Positions 25,001-37,166 of a stretch of DNA of 64,000 nt are shown here, piece by piece. The number at the start of each line of letters is the position of its first letter. The first letter of the stretch is position 1. Position numbers and translations under genes: made by a program. The notes below the pieces were generated by a model, which saw nothing but the letters and a program-made list of their open reading frames with translations, ran no database searches and was not told the DNA's origin. Source of the DNA: Lonicera japonica (taxonomy: Eukaryota; Streptophyta; Magnoliopsida; Dipsacales; Caprifoliaceae); contig CM038464.1 in the NCBI GenBank assembly GCA_021464415.1, positions 51,194,783 through 51,258,782 on the forward strand, in the 5' to 3' direction.

Positions 25001-27411
25001 AATATTTAATAGTGTACCCATGATCCATCCCTTAGTCGATCAAGAGCTTCATTCATGTGTTCCTGATAAATTCCACCACCTCTGGTTATGGGTATACATT
25101 TTCCTGCAGATTTACAATTTCAACAAATTAAGCACAAAAGCTCAAAATAGTGGAAGTGGATTAAACAATCCCAAATCAAGAATATTGTTGACATCACGAA
25201 GCATAAGAGAGTAACAAGATTAATTTCTCAGCAGTATAGTTTCCTTGTTTCCTAAAATAAACCATGAACTCTAATCCTTTAACTTTGCATATTCTTCATA
25301 CCATCCTATTGGGTTTTGTTAGAACCTGCCTGGCCCAGTAGCAAGTCAGTAGATGAGTTTGACAAGAGGCAGTGGGGAGAGAGAGAGAGAGAGAGATCAC
25401 TCAACTTTGTCAGTAAAGACTAAAGTTACAAACACTCCTTTCAATAATATTCAGTTCTTATAAAACAATTATAAATGTAGCAAATATCTCCTTCATTACC
25501 AGCAGAGGAATTCCCCAAAAAGACAAGAATATGAGAGGGCGGATATTGTTGAGACTTGTTTAACACGGGTACTGAAGTACACAACTCAAGTCTTATTGAT
25601 CTGCTGAAGCACTGTGAGTCTTTAGGATCAGTTCATAGGGAAGTGAAGTGACATACAAAAAAGGTTGATTGGCAAATAATTCAGGTAACTACATAGCAAA
25701 TACAACACCTTTTTTCCCTTCTTTTATTGTAAGAGGCACTATAGATCCAGGGAACGTAGACCAAAAAGATGAAGATGAAAGTAAAACTATTTGGCTCAAA
25801 CAAACAAATTATTACACACCAAGTCGGAAAAAGTATGACAGCACCGTATTTTTAAAGCATATGTCTTCAGCAGCAAGTACCCATCGTGCCAATTTTGCGT
25901 CAGTTATGGGAAAACCTTTAAATCCCCACATGACCGGGTCATCTAACCTGCAATAATTACAAAAAATTTAGAGGAGCCAAATAAAGATTTATCTAACTGC
26001 GGAAATTACAACAATTTGGGGAGAATCAAGTAATGAATCTCTCATAACACTGCTTGAAATAAATCCCCGATTTGCTCGAAGTACAATTTTCTAAGCCATC
26101 GGGATTCTATTATAGCATCCACAATGGTGTAGGTATTTATGAAGGCAAAATGCTATCTTTCGCATTCGAATGTATCTCTCTCTTCAAAATAAGCAACTAT
26201 TAATTTAGCATTCACTCATTCATATTAACATTCAGCCTTAATATTAAATATCCACTGCAAAGCATCAGAGTCTAAATACCTTTTTTGCCTTCGTATTGCT
26301 CAACCATTTCATATACTCTTAAATACACCAACACACAATGGCTAATCTGATTTTCAAAAACTGACTGCACCTAGAGCTTATTTTAGCAACCATGGCCTTC
26401 ACTTCAAACACAGGCAGCAAAATCGGCTTCCTAAGGATTTTAAAGCAAGCATATATGTAACAAACACAAACCAATAATTGGGGATTCAATTGGAGTAAAA
26501 TATACACAGAGACAAATAGTTATGTTATGTGGGCAAGTATATGTATACATGTATAGATGAATTAAAGGTCCTTTTGGTTTGTTCTTTCAATCATTCCTGG
26601 AATCCTAAAATCCCATTCATTCAAGATTCCAAAGAGAGGAGAATTTGCCTCCATTCCCATATTCAATCATGGGAAAGCTAAGAGGATTCCCAGGAATCAT
26701 TTCATATTCTTTGTTTTTGACAAAATTAATCCAAATTTTATCAAGTAACAACACATTTATCATTTGCATCATAACAAAGTAATATTTCACGATGTATTAT
26801 AATACAAAACAAAACCTCCGTTTTGGTTGGGTTCTTTCTAACCGGCTGCTTATATTGAATTTAGCTATAGGCCTAGAATATCTTCTTAACGATTGGGATT
26901 TGGAAGTTATTGTCAATTCGAGGAACGGAGAGTTCCTAGTCCTAGTCAAGTGCAAGGAATCGCAAATGCAGCACAAAAAGCTTTTATGGAATCCGAGGAA
27001 CGGAGAAACCCAAAAATTATTTTCCAACTTTTAACACAAATAAATTGCTTTTTCTATCTTATTATCAAACGGAACCTAAAACGCCAATTCCTTCCTCTAA
27101 AACTAGAGCCAAACAAGTTTAAAAAGGAAAAGTGCAAAGGAAAAAAAGGGGGTGGGATGATGAATTAGGGATTTAGGGTTAGAGGGACTAACTACTGACG
27201 TGGACATGTGGTTGCTGACGGTAAGGAGGGGAACGCCGGGAGGTCGAGATCGGACGAGGCGGATTAGGGTTTCGGCATTTTGAACGGTGGTTGTATTTAG
27301 GAGATTGGCGACTGCTTTAGCGAATGTGCCCACTGCCATTATCGTCATTTTCCTCGGTATCCCTCCTAAATGGTTCCCTTTAGCTGCCCACTCCATCTTC
27401 CTCCCCATCAT
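22082..27411 (-). CDS. Tafazzin-like lysophospholipid / N-acylphosphatidylethanolamine acyltransferase (At1g78690-like)
   Basis: Membrane-associated PlsC/LPLAT-family acyltransferase. The Arabidopsis relative At1g78690 has been described both as an NAPE synthase and as a lysoglycerophospholipid acyltransferase. Exons: 27200-27411, 25820-25947, 25018-25103, 23530-23667, 22082-22369. They total 852 nt (283 aa), in phase throughout with GT-AG junctions. The catalytic HX4D box (His68 ... Asp73, HMSTLD) is split by intron 1. The glycerophosphate-binding FPEGK motif is at residues 146-150, followed by PIRRLKWGTASLIARAPVTP and, in the last exon, GEPIEF. Two adjacent ATGs start the frame; the second (27408) gives 282 aa and matches the Arabidopsis MGR N-terminus better. 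No break is seen. Exact acyl substrate cannot be read from sequence. Confidence 0.93.
22540..22902 (+). mobile_element. Probable solo LTR or LTR fragment (acyltransferase intron 4)
   Basis: The segment begins with a (TATTTG)n hexamer tract (about 22547-22582). It has a TATA-like GATTATAAATAAGC near 22743 and ends AAGCACCCAACA, as Copia LTRs often do. It is followed by TATTGGACC. No partner LTR was found. The start is not fixed. Confidence 0.4.
22547..22590. repeat. (TATTTG)n microsatellite
   Basis: About six to seven hexamer units TATTTG with a terminal TATCTG variant, in intron 4 of the acyltransferase gene. Confidence 0.9.
23286..23480. repeat. AT and GT microsatellites
   Basis: (AT)n at about 23288-23312 and (GT)n at about 23458-23473 near the donor side of acyltransferase exon 4; simple-sequence intronic repeats. 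Confidence 0.85.
23700..25017. other. Acyltransferase intron 3, no embedded gene seen
   Basis: AT-rich intron with an A18-20 run near 24546. No exon, RNA gene or terminal-repeat element was recognised. Confidence 0.6.
26570..27090. mobile_element. Transposon-like remnants in acyltransferase intron 1
   Basis: The right part (27000-27085) carries TTTCCAACTTTTAACACAAA then TATCAAACGGAACC, one terminus of the GGGTCYGTTTGRT MITE family. To the left, GTCCTTTTGGTTTGTTCTTT and AATCCTAAAATCCCATTC are typical of degenerate plant MITEs. Boundaries not resolved. Confidence 0.4.
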
Positions 27412-27479
27412 CCGTTGTGCTCCAACGCCGCCCTACCGAGAAGGAGAACTTCAACGGTTGATCAATCACTAGGCGTTAA

Positions 27480-28738
27480 CAGGGGAGAAGAGGCGCCGTC
27501 AAATTGGAATACAATCTGCCTACAGTGCATTTTCAAGTTTCGCCATCCAAATTATTAATTTTTTCCGCACTTAGGTGACATTTGATAAAATATCTTAAAA
27601 CTGAAAATTAAAATTGAAAAAAATATTTATTTATTTTTAAAAATTATATTTAAAAAAATATTGTTTGTTTGAATATAATATAACTGAAAACTAATTTTTT
27701 TTTAATATGACAATTTTACTTTTATTAGTGTATTTAGATCACATGATTAAGAGTTTAATGAAGATAAAATAGGTATTTTATAATGGGGTATTTTAAATTT
27801 TTAGATATCAGTGCCAAACTTGTCACTTAATTTTTTAGATACAAATTTTTAGATTTAAGTGGTAAGTCACTTAATTTTTTTACCAAACAAACAAATTTGA
27901 TATTAAGTTTTCAGATTTAAGTCATTGAAACAAACAACCCCTTAATTTGATTATTTTTGATTTTTTTATTATTTGAATGTAATATGTGAATATACATATT
28001 AAGGTACTTTATTTTTACCTTATGGTTGAATTGATGACTTGATGTACATTCACTTAGGTGTTTTAGTTTTGTTTAGTTAAGCTAAATATTCACATGATGT
28101 GTCGACAAAGGGGTTTTTTTCAACTTTCTTGCTATAAAAATTTTACATTAATAAATTAAATATTAATTTTTACACTACACTTTTACTCTATCCGTTAAAA
28201 ATGGCCTAAGAGTAACTTGAAAAATAAATTCTAAGTAGTATAAAGCAAACATGAATTACAAGAAGTTTTTCATGTTGAATGATTCCATTAATATAAAGCA
28301 ATATACTTTTCCTTATAAAAGCAACAAAAAGTAATGACAAAGAACATTCAATATTTAAGAGATCGCTAGATATTGCATTTCCAGCTTGATACCTGATTGT
28401 GTAATATAAGTGTAATTAGGCTAATAATATTAATTTTGGGTTTACAAAGATACAACCCAAACCTGAACTAAATTTATTTAGTTTCGATTCAATTTCTTTA
28501 TTTGGGATTTATTTTTTATATTATTTTTTGGAGTTTTAGCGAATCAATTTGGTTCAATCGATCAATTTTTTGGATTCGACACAACATCTTTGACCAAAAG
28601 CCTTTAGTTGGGGACAAAAATAATATTCTTCAACAATTCAAATTTCATTAATCACATTAAAAAATATGAGAGAAACTTAATGATTCAAAGACATATAAAG
28701 AGGTTTCATTCAAATTTTTAACCAAAACAAAAATTTAG
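27480..28738. other. Upstream region of the acyltransferase gene, no gene seen
   Basis: Contains the acyltransferase promoter side (27.41-27.9 kb) followed by AT-rich DNA. No clear TATA box or other gene was recognised. Confidence 0.5.
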
Positions 28739-30062
28739 GTTGCGGTGTTCGTATAGGGTCAGGAAGGGACACTAACGTATGGATGGCTCCTTAGCTAGAT
28801 GACGATGGCTCACCAATGATTAAAACGCCGATTCAGCCCGGAATGGAGGACTTAAAGGTGGCTGATCTAGTTAACCCAGATACAAAAGAATGGAATTTGG
28901 ATTTTATTTATGCAAATTTTTCTCTCAGAGATTGTAAGCAGATCTTAGTTATTCCGGTCTCGAGATTCACAACAGCTGATAAATGGCGATGGAAATAGAG
29001 CGCGAATGGGTATTATACGGTGAAGAGTGGTTATTATAATCTTTCGGTTAATGTGCTCCCAATGTTAGGCCCCTCTAGCATACCGTGGAGCAGCGTATGG
29101 AAGCTTAATGTTCTGGGAAAGGTGAAGAATTTCTTATGACGGTTATTCACAAATAGTCTCCCTACAAAGACTGCCTTGGTTAAGTGTTGTGTCGATATCG
29201 AAGCTACTTGCTCCCTGTGTAATGTCGATTATGAGTCTGATGTGCATATTTTTTTACGTTGTGCTGCTGTGCATAGGTTGTGGTCCCTTACTTCATTCGA
29301 AGACTAAATGGCAGGGCATCAAACTTCCGTGGACTGGTGGAATTTTGTTCAATGTCGTTTTACCACTATTGAAATTGAAGATATGGCTCAGCTGTTATGG
29401 TTTATCTGGTCAGGTAGAAATGACTGCATTTGGAATAAGAAACCGTTTAACACTCAATTCTTGATTCGCAAAGCTTCTAATGCGCAGCAGCAATGGAGGG
29501 GAGTTCACAGCAAGCTGCAAAGTCAACGTCTGGTAGTCCCTGAAGGCGAAGCAGTTCGGCAACGACCTTTGGCAGGCTTCACAAAGTGCAATGTGGACGC
29601 AAGTCTCAGTGGTCCTCGTAATCGCAGTGGTTACAGTTTTGTCCTTAGAAATTAGAGTGGTGACTTCATAGCAGGAGGAGCAGGGATTCGTTGTGGGTTA
29701 CATTCTCCTCTCGTGGCCAAAGCAACGGGAATTCGGGAAGCACTGAGTTGGTTGAAGCGTCGCGAGGAGGCTCAGGTCATTATCGAAACAGACTGTCAAA
29801 TGTTCGTTAACGTGTTTAATAAAAACCAAACAGACTTATCTTTGTTTGGTCTTATTCTTGATGATTGTCGTTTAATTGCTAGCACCTTAGAGTCATGCAA
29901 AATAGTGTTTGTTAGGAGATCAGCCAATGTAGTTGCTCATAGCGTTGCTAAGGCGGCTCTTTCTCAGTCTGGTCATGAGGTTTGGGAGCATGTTCCCCCT
30001 CAATTTATTTCGGATGTAGTTGTTTTTGATTGATTTATGTTATTACTACTTTTCAAAAAAAA
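28739..30062 (+). pseudogene. 5'-truncated LINE (non-LTR retrotransposon) remnant: RT C-terminus, zf-RVT and RNase H
   Basis: Conceptual translation gives a LINE RT tail (RIGSGRDTNVWMAP). Next is a zf-RVT zinc-binding domain (GYYTVKSGYY ... VWKLNVLGKVKNFL ... CSLCN ... HIFLRC). It ends with an RNase H domain (FTKCNVDASLSG, KATGIREALSWL, ETDCQMFVNVFN, VRRSANVVAHSVAK). At least five in-frame stops interrupt it (near 28793, 28996, 29137, 29305 and 29653), so it is dead. The 3' end runs into an A-rich tail at about 30053-30062, as expected for a LINE. The 5' part (endonuclease and most of RT) is absent. A cellular RNase H-like gene is less likely because of the zf-RVT domain. Confidence 0.85.
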
Positions 30063-30660
30063 ACACCTCTAACTTAACTATACGGCCTGGATTTTTGCTA
30101 TGCAGACTTGAGAGTATTTTCAAACAAACACAAGGCTTAGGCGACATTTTTTTTTATCGAAATATGAAATATGGACCTGAAGTTTAAAGATTAATTTAAA
30201 GGCTGAAACATAAATTTAAAAATTTTGTTTGTTATTTGTCTGAATGACGAATCTTAATAGATCTTAACCATTTTATTTAGATTATTTTACTTTTCTCTTA
30301 CTTATTTGACTTTAGTTCTAGGGGGTTATTTCGGAATTTAAATGCCCGTAGAGATTTTGTGTCATTCAGAGGTACCATTGCTTCTTAAAGGATTTTGAGA
30401 ATATTTAACTTTTACCTTACTTATTTTTCGGCCAAAGAAACAATATTGATTGCCTTTGAATAATGGATTAAGAGGGGAGTTCAAGTGGTAATGAAACTCT
30501 TCCACACTTGGTGCACTTGGTGCGGGAGTTCGCACGAATGCTAAATACATAAGATTTTCTAATTTTAGCTTATTATTATCTATCAGGAAAACGTAGAGAC
30601 AACATTAAAATAGAATTCCATTAATATTAAATAAAACATTTAGTAGTTAGTAGTTACACC

Positions 30661-31035
30661 TCAAAAGCATTTGAATGAGTGCTTGGAGGTAGATGTTGGT
30701 GAGGCTTTGGCGCTTCTGTTGGGTCTCAAATGTGTTATTGATTGTGAGGTTATCCTAACGGAATTGGAATCTAATAACAAATCCATTATTGATAGAATCT
30801 CCAATCCAATGCAAAACCGGTCTAATGCCGCGGTGTTTTTAAATGAACTTATGTCACTCATGATCCAGGCTGGAGTGCTTAGGTGTCTTCATGTTTCACG
30901 CTAGCCAACATAGTCACCCATTCTTTGGCTCACTGAGCTTGCAGAGAGGATGCTACAGAGGTGCATGTTTCAAATTTTCCTTCTTGGATTTGGGACCTTG
31001 CTTTGGTTGATTCTCTGTCTTAGGTTTTGTTTGGG
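30661..31035 (+). pseudogene. Second LINE RNase H fragment
   Basis: Encodes part of an RNase H domain (VGEALALLLGLKCVIDCE, VILTELESNNKSIIDRI) and, past a stop at 30901, a tail of the type NIVTHSLAH and NFPSWIWDLALVDS common to plant LINEs. It differs from the 28.7-kb remnant, so it is from another copy or family. Two or more stops and no RT domain. Confidence 0.7.
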
Positions 31036-32049
31036 CTGGTGTTTTAAAAAAAATTATAAAATAAACACAATTTTAGCATTTAATGTCAAATAGACCTTCA
31101 TTCAGTGTTATTTGTTTATTATCTCATGTCAACTTAATTAATTAATGATAAAAAATATAACTTATTTTTTATTATGATATTTCGTACATTAATTATGTCC
31201 AAAGCACCAAGGGAGAGGGATATTCTCCTTTATAAAAAAAAAAAAAAGCCATTCTGAAAAATCCATCGTACACTATCGACGTCAAGCGTAGACAGCATGG
31301 TTTTGTTAAAAATAAAAAGCGTAGACAGTATGGCCTTTGCAACGTAACAATTAATATTGCTACAAATATAAAATAACACAAGTTAATTTAGTATTTGTAA
31401 TAACAATTTTCTTTTCTTTTCCTCGATCATAACTCATTTTAACCTTTCCAATAAAATTAAAATATTTTTTCATAAAACTAGTTTACCATGCTTGTTTTAG
31501 ATTAATATTCGCAATTTTACATCTTCCCTAATTTTGCTTTTCATGAAAAAAAAATTAGGTGATATAAAGTTGGGTACCTCACTAATTATTATATTTATTA
31601 AATAAAAGTTATTTAAAAGTTGAGGTAAATTAAGCTAAATCCTCAATGAACAACGAGAAAAAAGGAAGCAAATACTAATCAACCCAATCCCAATCTCTGT
31701 GTGAAAAATGAACGTGACAAAAATGAAGAATATTCAAAGAATGAAGAAGAAGAATTCCATCATCGTGACATTCAATTATCAATTGTTGTCACACGCGCGT
31801 TGAATCAGTTTAACTACAATACTATTACTGAACATTTGGGTTGTAATAATAATATTTAACGAATGAAGAAGAATTTTTTCTGTGTGTAACATTCACTTGT
31901 CATTTGTTGTGAGATGTTAATTTATGCATAACAATAGTAACTTCCAACACATCATCTACCTTACAATTAGAAAATTTGAAAGAAATAAATATCCAATTTG
32001 AAGAAAAAAAGTTAATTATAAATAATAAGAATTAATTTTTTCTATGCCC

Positions 32050-32125
32050 AACACCTTTATCTATATCTATATACATATAGAGTAACGTAGACCCAATACC
32101 TTTATCTATATCTATATATAGAGTA
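32050..32125. repeat. Short tandem duplication
   Basis: The phrase CCTTTATCTATATCTATATA ... AGAGTAAC occurs twice within 75 bp of AT-rich intergenic DNA. Confidence 0.75.
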
Positions 32126-32616
32126 ACTTTATGGTAAGCACTTTATACCATAGTTTATGATAGGTATCTTTTTAAATTTATACATTTTTATTGTATTTAA
32201 GGCGATGATCCGTTAAATATTGTTATGTTAACTACATATATGATGATTAATTAATGGTATAGTGTAACTAATTATGATATACATGCACATATCATAGTGA
32301 ATGCTCTATAGTACTTAAAAAATCAAAATAAATAGTTTCAGTTCTTAAAAAAATTTCAAATTGAACAATTGGTCTTTTTAATATTATGTAAATATAACTA
32401 AAATGTTAAATCACCAGTATAAAACTTAAAGAAGTGTTAATTTAGAAAAGTAACCACTATTGTTTATGGTGGAAAGTACTTACCAATAGCAATTATAGTG
32501 GCTAACTCTTTAAATTTGTATATATATATAAGAATAACTTATGTGTTTTTTCTTTTTTTATAAAGACAAATATGCCCTTTAATTCTACTCAAGATGCTTT
32601 GAAAAAAAAAAAGGGT

Positions 32617-32990
32617 AATTAACTTGGTTTTAAACTCTATTCTAATTTATAATATTTATTATACTTAAATTTCTATTCTAATTGATTTTAGTAATAATAT
32701 TTAATTTTAATTTAATATACTCAAAATAAACACTTAGTTAAGTTAGTTTTAAACTCTACTCAAATTTATGGTATTTATTCTACTCAAATTCCTACCCTAT
32801 TTTATTTTAGTAATAATATTTTAATTCAATTTAATGTACTCAAAATAAAACATTGCAATTAAGTTACATTTAAACCATACTCAAATTTACAATATTTATT
32901 CTACTCAAATTCCTACCTTATTTGATTTTAGTAATAATATTAGTTGATGTAAAAATATATAACTTTAATTTAATGTACTCAAAATCATAC
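32617..32990. repeat. Three-copy tandem repeat, about 120-125 bp unit
   Basis: Three successive copies contain, in order, TTTAAACTCTACTCAAATTT (variants), ATATTTATTCTACTCAAATT, CCTACCYTATTTGATTTTAG, TAATAATATT and TTTAATGTACTCAAAATAAA. They lie at about 32617-32736, 32737-32860 and 32861-32990. Non-coding. Confidence 0.8.
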
Positions 32991-33126
32991 TTTATTTGTT
33001 ATTTTAGTTTCTCTCCTCCTCCGATTATATTATATATATCTTATAATACATTCTAATCTACTTCAAATAAAATTCAATTCTCAAACTTATATATGCATAG
33101 ACCAAAAAAAAACATATATATATATG

Positions 33127-33722
33127 TGTGGGTGGTGTTTTTGTATACCGGAGCAGGCCCGGCCTAAGCTGATAGAAATGGTAACTGGATTTTGCCTTTT
33201 TTTATTAGGGTTTCTATATCCTTTTCTCGAGAGCATCTTTTTCTATTTATAGATCTGTATTTCCTGTTTCTCAAGATGGATTAAATCACCAGTGAAATGA
33301 CCATCCGAGGCATATCTTAGGGCTCCCGTGGCATTCATTTCCTTCTTCCACCTATCGGAGGGATAGCTGTTGTAACTAACTTTTTCGTACTTTACATGTG
33401 TCACTTCGTCATTCGTTTGTGCAGTAATCATTCATCATGCGATATCATCTGTAGATGTCACTTTCTCATTGGTGAGCAGGCTTGTGTTGATATGTCTTCT
33501 ACCTGCATGTTGGAGATCTTTCTTAAGTTGATTATCTTTTGCTCGGCTAACTGCCGCTTTTTGCTCGGCAAATATTGTATACAGTCTCTCACGTTGTTAG
33601 GCCTCACCCATGGTCCTTTTCATCTTTTATGATAATTGGGCCTCGTCCTACTCATTCGGCCCATAAGGAGATGTTAAGGCCAACTCGGCCCATGAAAGAA
33701 TGCTTAGAATTATGCTCCCATA
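33127..33722 (-). repeat. 3' LTR of the Tat-lineage element
   Basis: Direct repeat of 44092-44657. It retains about 30 bp near 33672-33706 (AGGCCAACTCGGCCCATG region) missing from the other LTR. The terminal TG is mutated to TA at 33722/33721. Confidence 0.9.
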
Positions 33723-33745
33723 ATTGCCCCCCAAGCCTTCAAGTC
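33723..33745 (-). other. Polypurine tract of the Tat-lineage element
   Basis: On minus, GAAGGCTTGGGGGGCAAT lies immediately upstream of the 3' LTR, as expected for plus-strand priming during reverse transcription. Confidence 0.7.
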
Positions 33746-34215
33746 ATGTTGATTCCATGAGTTCGGAGGCTTGATTTCCTTCAAAGCAATTTATCATCCT
33801 TAGTCAGTCTTTTGGAGAATTTTATATTTGTGAGTAGTCTCCACGTGTCATATCGTCAGTCATTGATTTTGACTAAGCGTAATGAGATAACTGTTAAATT
33901 TCATTAAATGAGGATCGCTTTTTACACATATCTCAATAAAGTAAGGCATCTCTTGGAGGGAAATAAATGAAGGAAATTTTCAAAAAGGTTTTATTTCTTT
34001 AACCCTAATTTCTATCTCTTCATCTCCTCCATTTTTTCGCTGGGATCTTTTCTTTTCTGATAGTCGAATTTTTCCTATTGTTTTCTAGTTCATTTCGCCA
34101 AATTCGTTGCTCATCTCGTTCGTCAGTAGTCCTCCTTTCTCTATAAGTCCCTAAATTCCCATTCTTTATTTTCGATTCAATTTTCATAAAACCCTAGGTT
34201 TAATTCTTCTCATCG

Positions 34216-36713
34216 TTGTTATTCGTTGATCACTATGCGGGGAAGTATGCTTTGAATACCGATATAGACAAATCGGAATTCGAAAGGGCCTATATTCCTG
34301 ATGGAAATTCTTGGAGAGAGCCTGGGCCCCATGAAGATATTTTTAAAGATATAGAAATAGGTTTGCCCCCATCTCATGATGAATATCCCATTTATACGTC
34401 CTTCTTTAAGGTTGTTGGATTGAGGATTCCCCTTGACCCTTTGTTAGTAGATTTCTTGAGAGATACTCGTTTTCATCTGTGCCAGCTAACTCCGAACGTA
34501 CTCAGAATTATTTTAGGCACGTCCGAACTGAATAGACGTCTTAATCTCAACTTGGGGTTGAAAGAAATTAAATACTGCTATATTTTGTCTGAGTCCGAAG
34601 ATAAATGGAATTTGAGGGTCAAACCCCATTCTTTTTCTATTATTGAGGGGCTAGCGTCATCTCATAAAGGAGTGTTTAACGACGTAGTTCTTCTTACTGG
34701 GAATCTTGAACCTGACCCAGTTAACAAAAGCATTCCTAGGCATTTCGGTGCACCTGGTTTGCATTTTATTTATTACAAATATATATTTTTTGTCTATCAA
34801 TTGTTTAATGTTTTAACTTAATTGATTTTTCTTCTTTGCAATTGGTGGAGCGAAGAGGTGTTTTAGTAAACCACTTTTGGACGAGCTCAATCGTGACCAT
34901 TTGAACGTGGCTATCAACTATGATGGGCCTGATAATGTAGGGCCTTTTCACCATCCCAAATCGGCTCACATTCTTCTAAATTACATCCCTCCATATACTT
35001 TCTTTTCCAACCGCACCAACATTGTTAAGTGGGTCGGCCCTCCCCTTCTGGATAAGGACAAATACGATTTCTTCAGAGATCATAATGTAGTTAACCCTTA
35101 GGTGGTTGAAAAAAGTGAGGGTATTCAACGGCGTATTATAGCTGGAGAATCTCTGGACTTAAAATTTCCTGAACTTCTAGTTGCCAGAGAAAAAGAGGCA
35201 AAGGGAAGAAGAAAAATAAAAGGCCGGTAGTTGAAATAATTCGTAACCCCCCGGTCGATTATCCCGTGTTGCAAACCGAGAACGCTGAAAGGGTTTCTGT
35301 TGCTGAGCCGAGCACCGCCATTCCAATCTCAAGGAGACGAGGTGAAGCCGTATCTGCTTTTATCGAGGAAGTTGAAGTAAACTTTCCCAAAGAGGAAGAG
35401 TTAGAGGAGGTTGAAGAATCTCCATTAAGAAGAAGAACTAGAAGTGAGGTGTCCGTTCCTGAGTCTTCTGATACGAATATGGATGGCCGGCGTAGTGTTT
35501 TCGATTCTTTGAATGCTCGGCTCTTAAAGATAGAGCTTATGGGAGTTCGACAAGTCCTCCCACTAAAAGGAGGAAAATTGCACAAGAAAAGACTCATCCA
35601 GTTGAAGTTAGAGATCCGATTATAGAGGAAACCCGTCCTGAAGTCACTTCTGGTGGAAATATTAGGGAATCTAGGATTTCAGAGAGTCCTTCTCCTCCAG
35701 CCGAAACAAGGGCACAGGATTATGAAGGTGCCAAACATACGGTCAACTCACCGGCTCATCCTGAGGTGATTGAAATTCAGGAAGATACTCCTTCAGAGGA
35801 AACTCTTCCTGAAGAATTCGTCATTAGGCCCCAAGTTGTTCATGATCAGAGGCCTATTAACATAAAGGACTCTGCTTTGACAAGCAGTAAGGTTGCTCAT
35901 GCTTTAGCAACAGCTATGATTTTGCCAGAAGATGATAAAAAACTGAAGTCCATTTCTCTCTCTGAACTGGAATATAGAGGTTTTCAGTGCCAAGTTGGCA
36001 TAAGATACTATCTCTTTTTTTCATTGAATTTTCACTTTCTTTTCAACAATCATTTGTTAACTGCCTTTTTATTTTTCCTACAGTCAAACCAATACTTTTT
36101 CGAAATGATCTCTCGATACAAACAAGCAAGGAAAGACCACAAAACAAAGGTGGCCAGGCTTAAAAAGGAGATTTCGGAGGCCAAAAAGGAAGCTAACGAG
36201 GCCAAAGTCATAGTTGTTGACGTGAGAAATCAGCTTTCCTCTCTTCAGGCCAATTACAACGATGCGGCGAAGTCGGCTGAGGAAACTAAGACTAATTTGG
36301 AGGGTCAAGTTCAAACTCTTCATGCTCAAATTGCCGAACTCTAAACTTCTCTTACGTTGGCTCAGAATAGTAAAGCTCAAGGTGTAGCCAAGGCCAGAGA
36401 GGATGTGAAAAGGGCTGCCGAAGTAGCAATTGAGGAGCTCAAGTCTCTTTATTTCAAAGAATTAAACAACGCCGAAACAACGGGCTATAATGAAGCCTTA
36501 GACGAAGCAACATCCCAGATCATAAAGATAAAATATATTATTTATAAAGCCGATTATGAATCTGGTTTATCTGTTGCAGGAGTTGTCGAGGGCGATCCCC
36601 TTTTTGATAAACCGGCACTTTGCCCTCCCAACTTGTTCGATCAACCTCCCCCTGTTTCTGGGGAAGAGCAAGAAAGCGATAATGCTGCCGATGATAATGA
36701 GGATGAAAGCTGA
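34216..36713 (+). pseudogene. Antisense ORF (aORF) of the Tat-lineage element: gypsy-associated protein with NLS-like and coiled-coil parts
   Basis: Runs opposite to gag-pol. The N-terminal part (PIYTSFFKVVGLRIPLDPLL ... LTPNVLRIILG) resembles the Transposase_28 / putative gypsy-type transposon family that forms antisense ORFs in Tat elements. Two introns are suggested. One is 34758-34855 (GAPG to RCFSKPLLDEL). The other is 35994-36083, a 90-nt in-frame intron with donor CAA/GTTGGC and acceptor TTTTTCCTACAG. The middle is acidic/Ser-Pro-rich with an NLS-like PTKRRKIA (about 35560). The C-terminal part (36105-36470) is a Lys/Glu/Ala coiled coil. It ends in an acidic tail at 36713. Breaks: no in-frame ATG at the 5' end, stops at 35099 and 36342, frameshifts near 35215 and 35550. 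Function unknown. Confidence 0.7.
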
Positions 36714-37087
36714 TTATCTTCCTTTTTCTTCTTTTCTAGCTGTATTCCCCTTCTTCTTTTTTTGTCATGACTTAATGAAATGTTGTAATGAAATACCTTT
36801 TGCCAAGTATGATTTATTTTATGTATGTAGTATAAATCCTTTTTGCCGAGTATATATCTCTTTATGTATGTTATACTTTGATCTATTGATCTATTGTAAT
36901 TATATCATTCCCCCCAGTTGACCACGTGGCTTTTAGGAAATGGCCACTGGGCAACTAATGCGAGGAGTTTTATTATATTCCCAAAGTATTTCTTTGAATG
37001 AAGATAATAATAAATGGTGAATGTCCTTTCGTATTTCTAGGATATTCATTGCACAGGGTTTTGTGACCCCCTGTGTAACTCCTATCA

Positions 37088-37096
37088 TATATAAAT
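37088..37096 (+). promoter_or_regulatory. TATA box upstream of the small antisense ORF
   Basis: TATATAAAT about 30-35 bp before a plausible start site and 70 bp before the ATG at 37167, in DNA that otherwise serves the minus-strand element. Confidence 0.5.
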
Positions 37097-37166
37097 CGGA
37101 CTCTTCACTGTTTATTTTTCATTGTACTTAACTAAGAGGCAATTTTAACCTCTGAGTTCCATTTTA

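Noticed and set aside
28739..30062. Cellular RNase H-like domain gene
   Set aside because: Upstream zf-RVT and RT-tail similarity, five stops and an A-rich 3' end identify a LINE remnant.
33243..33431. 62-codon minus ORF in the LTR, repeated at 44207-44395
   Set aside because: Present only because the LTR is duplicated; no start context or family similarity, and LTR substitutions change it freely.
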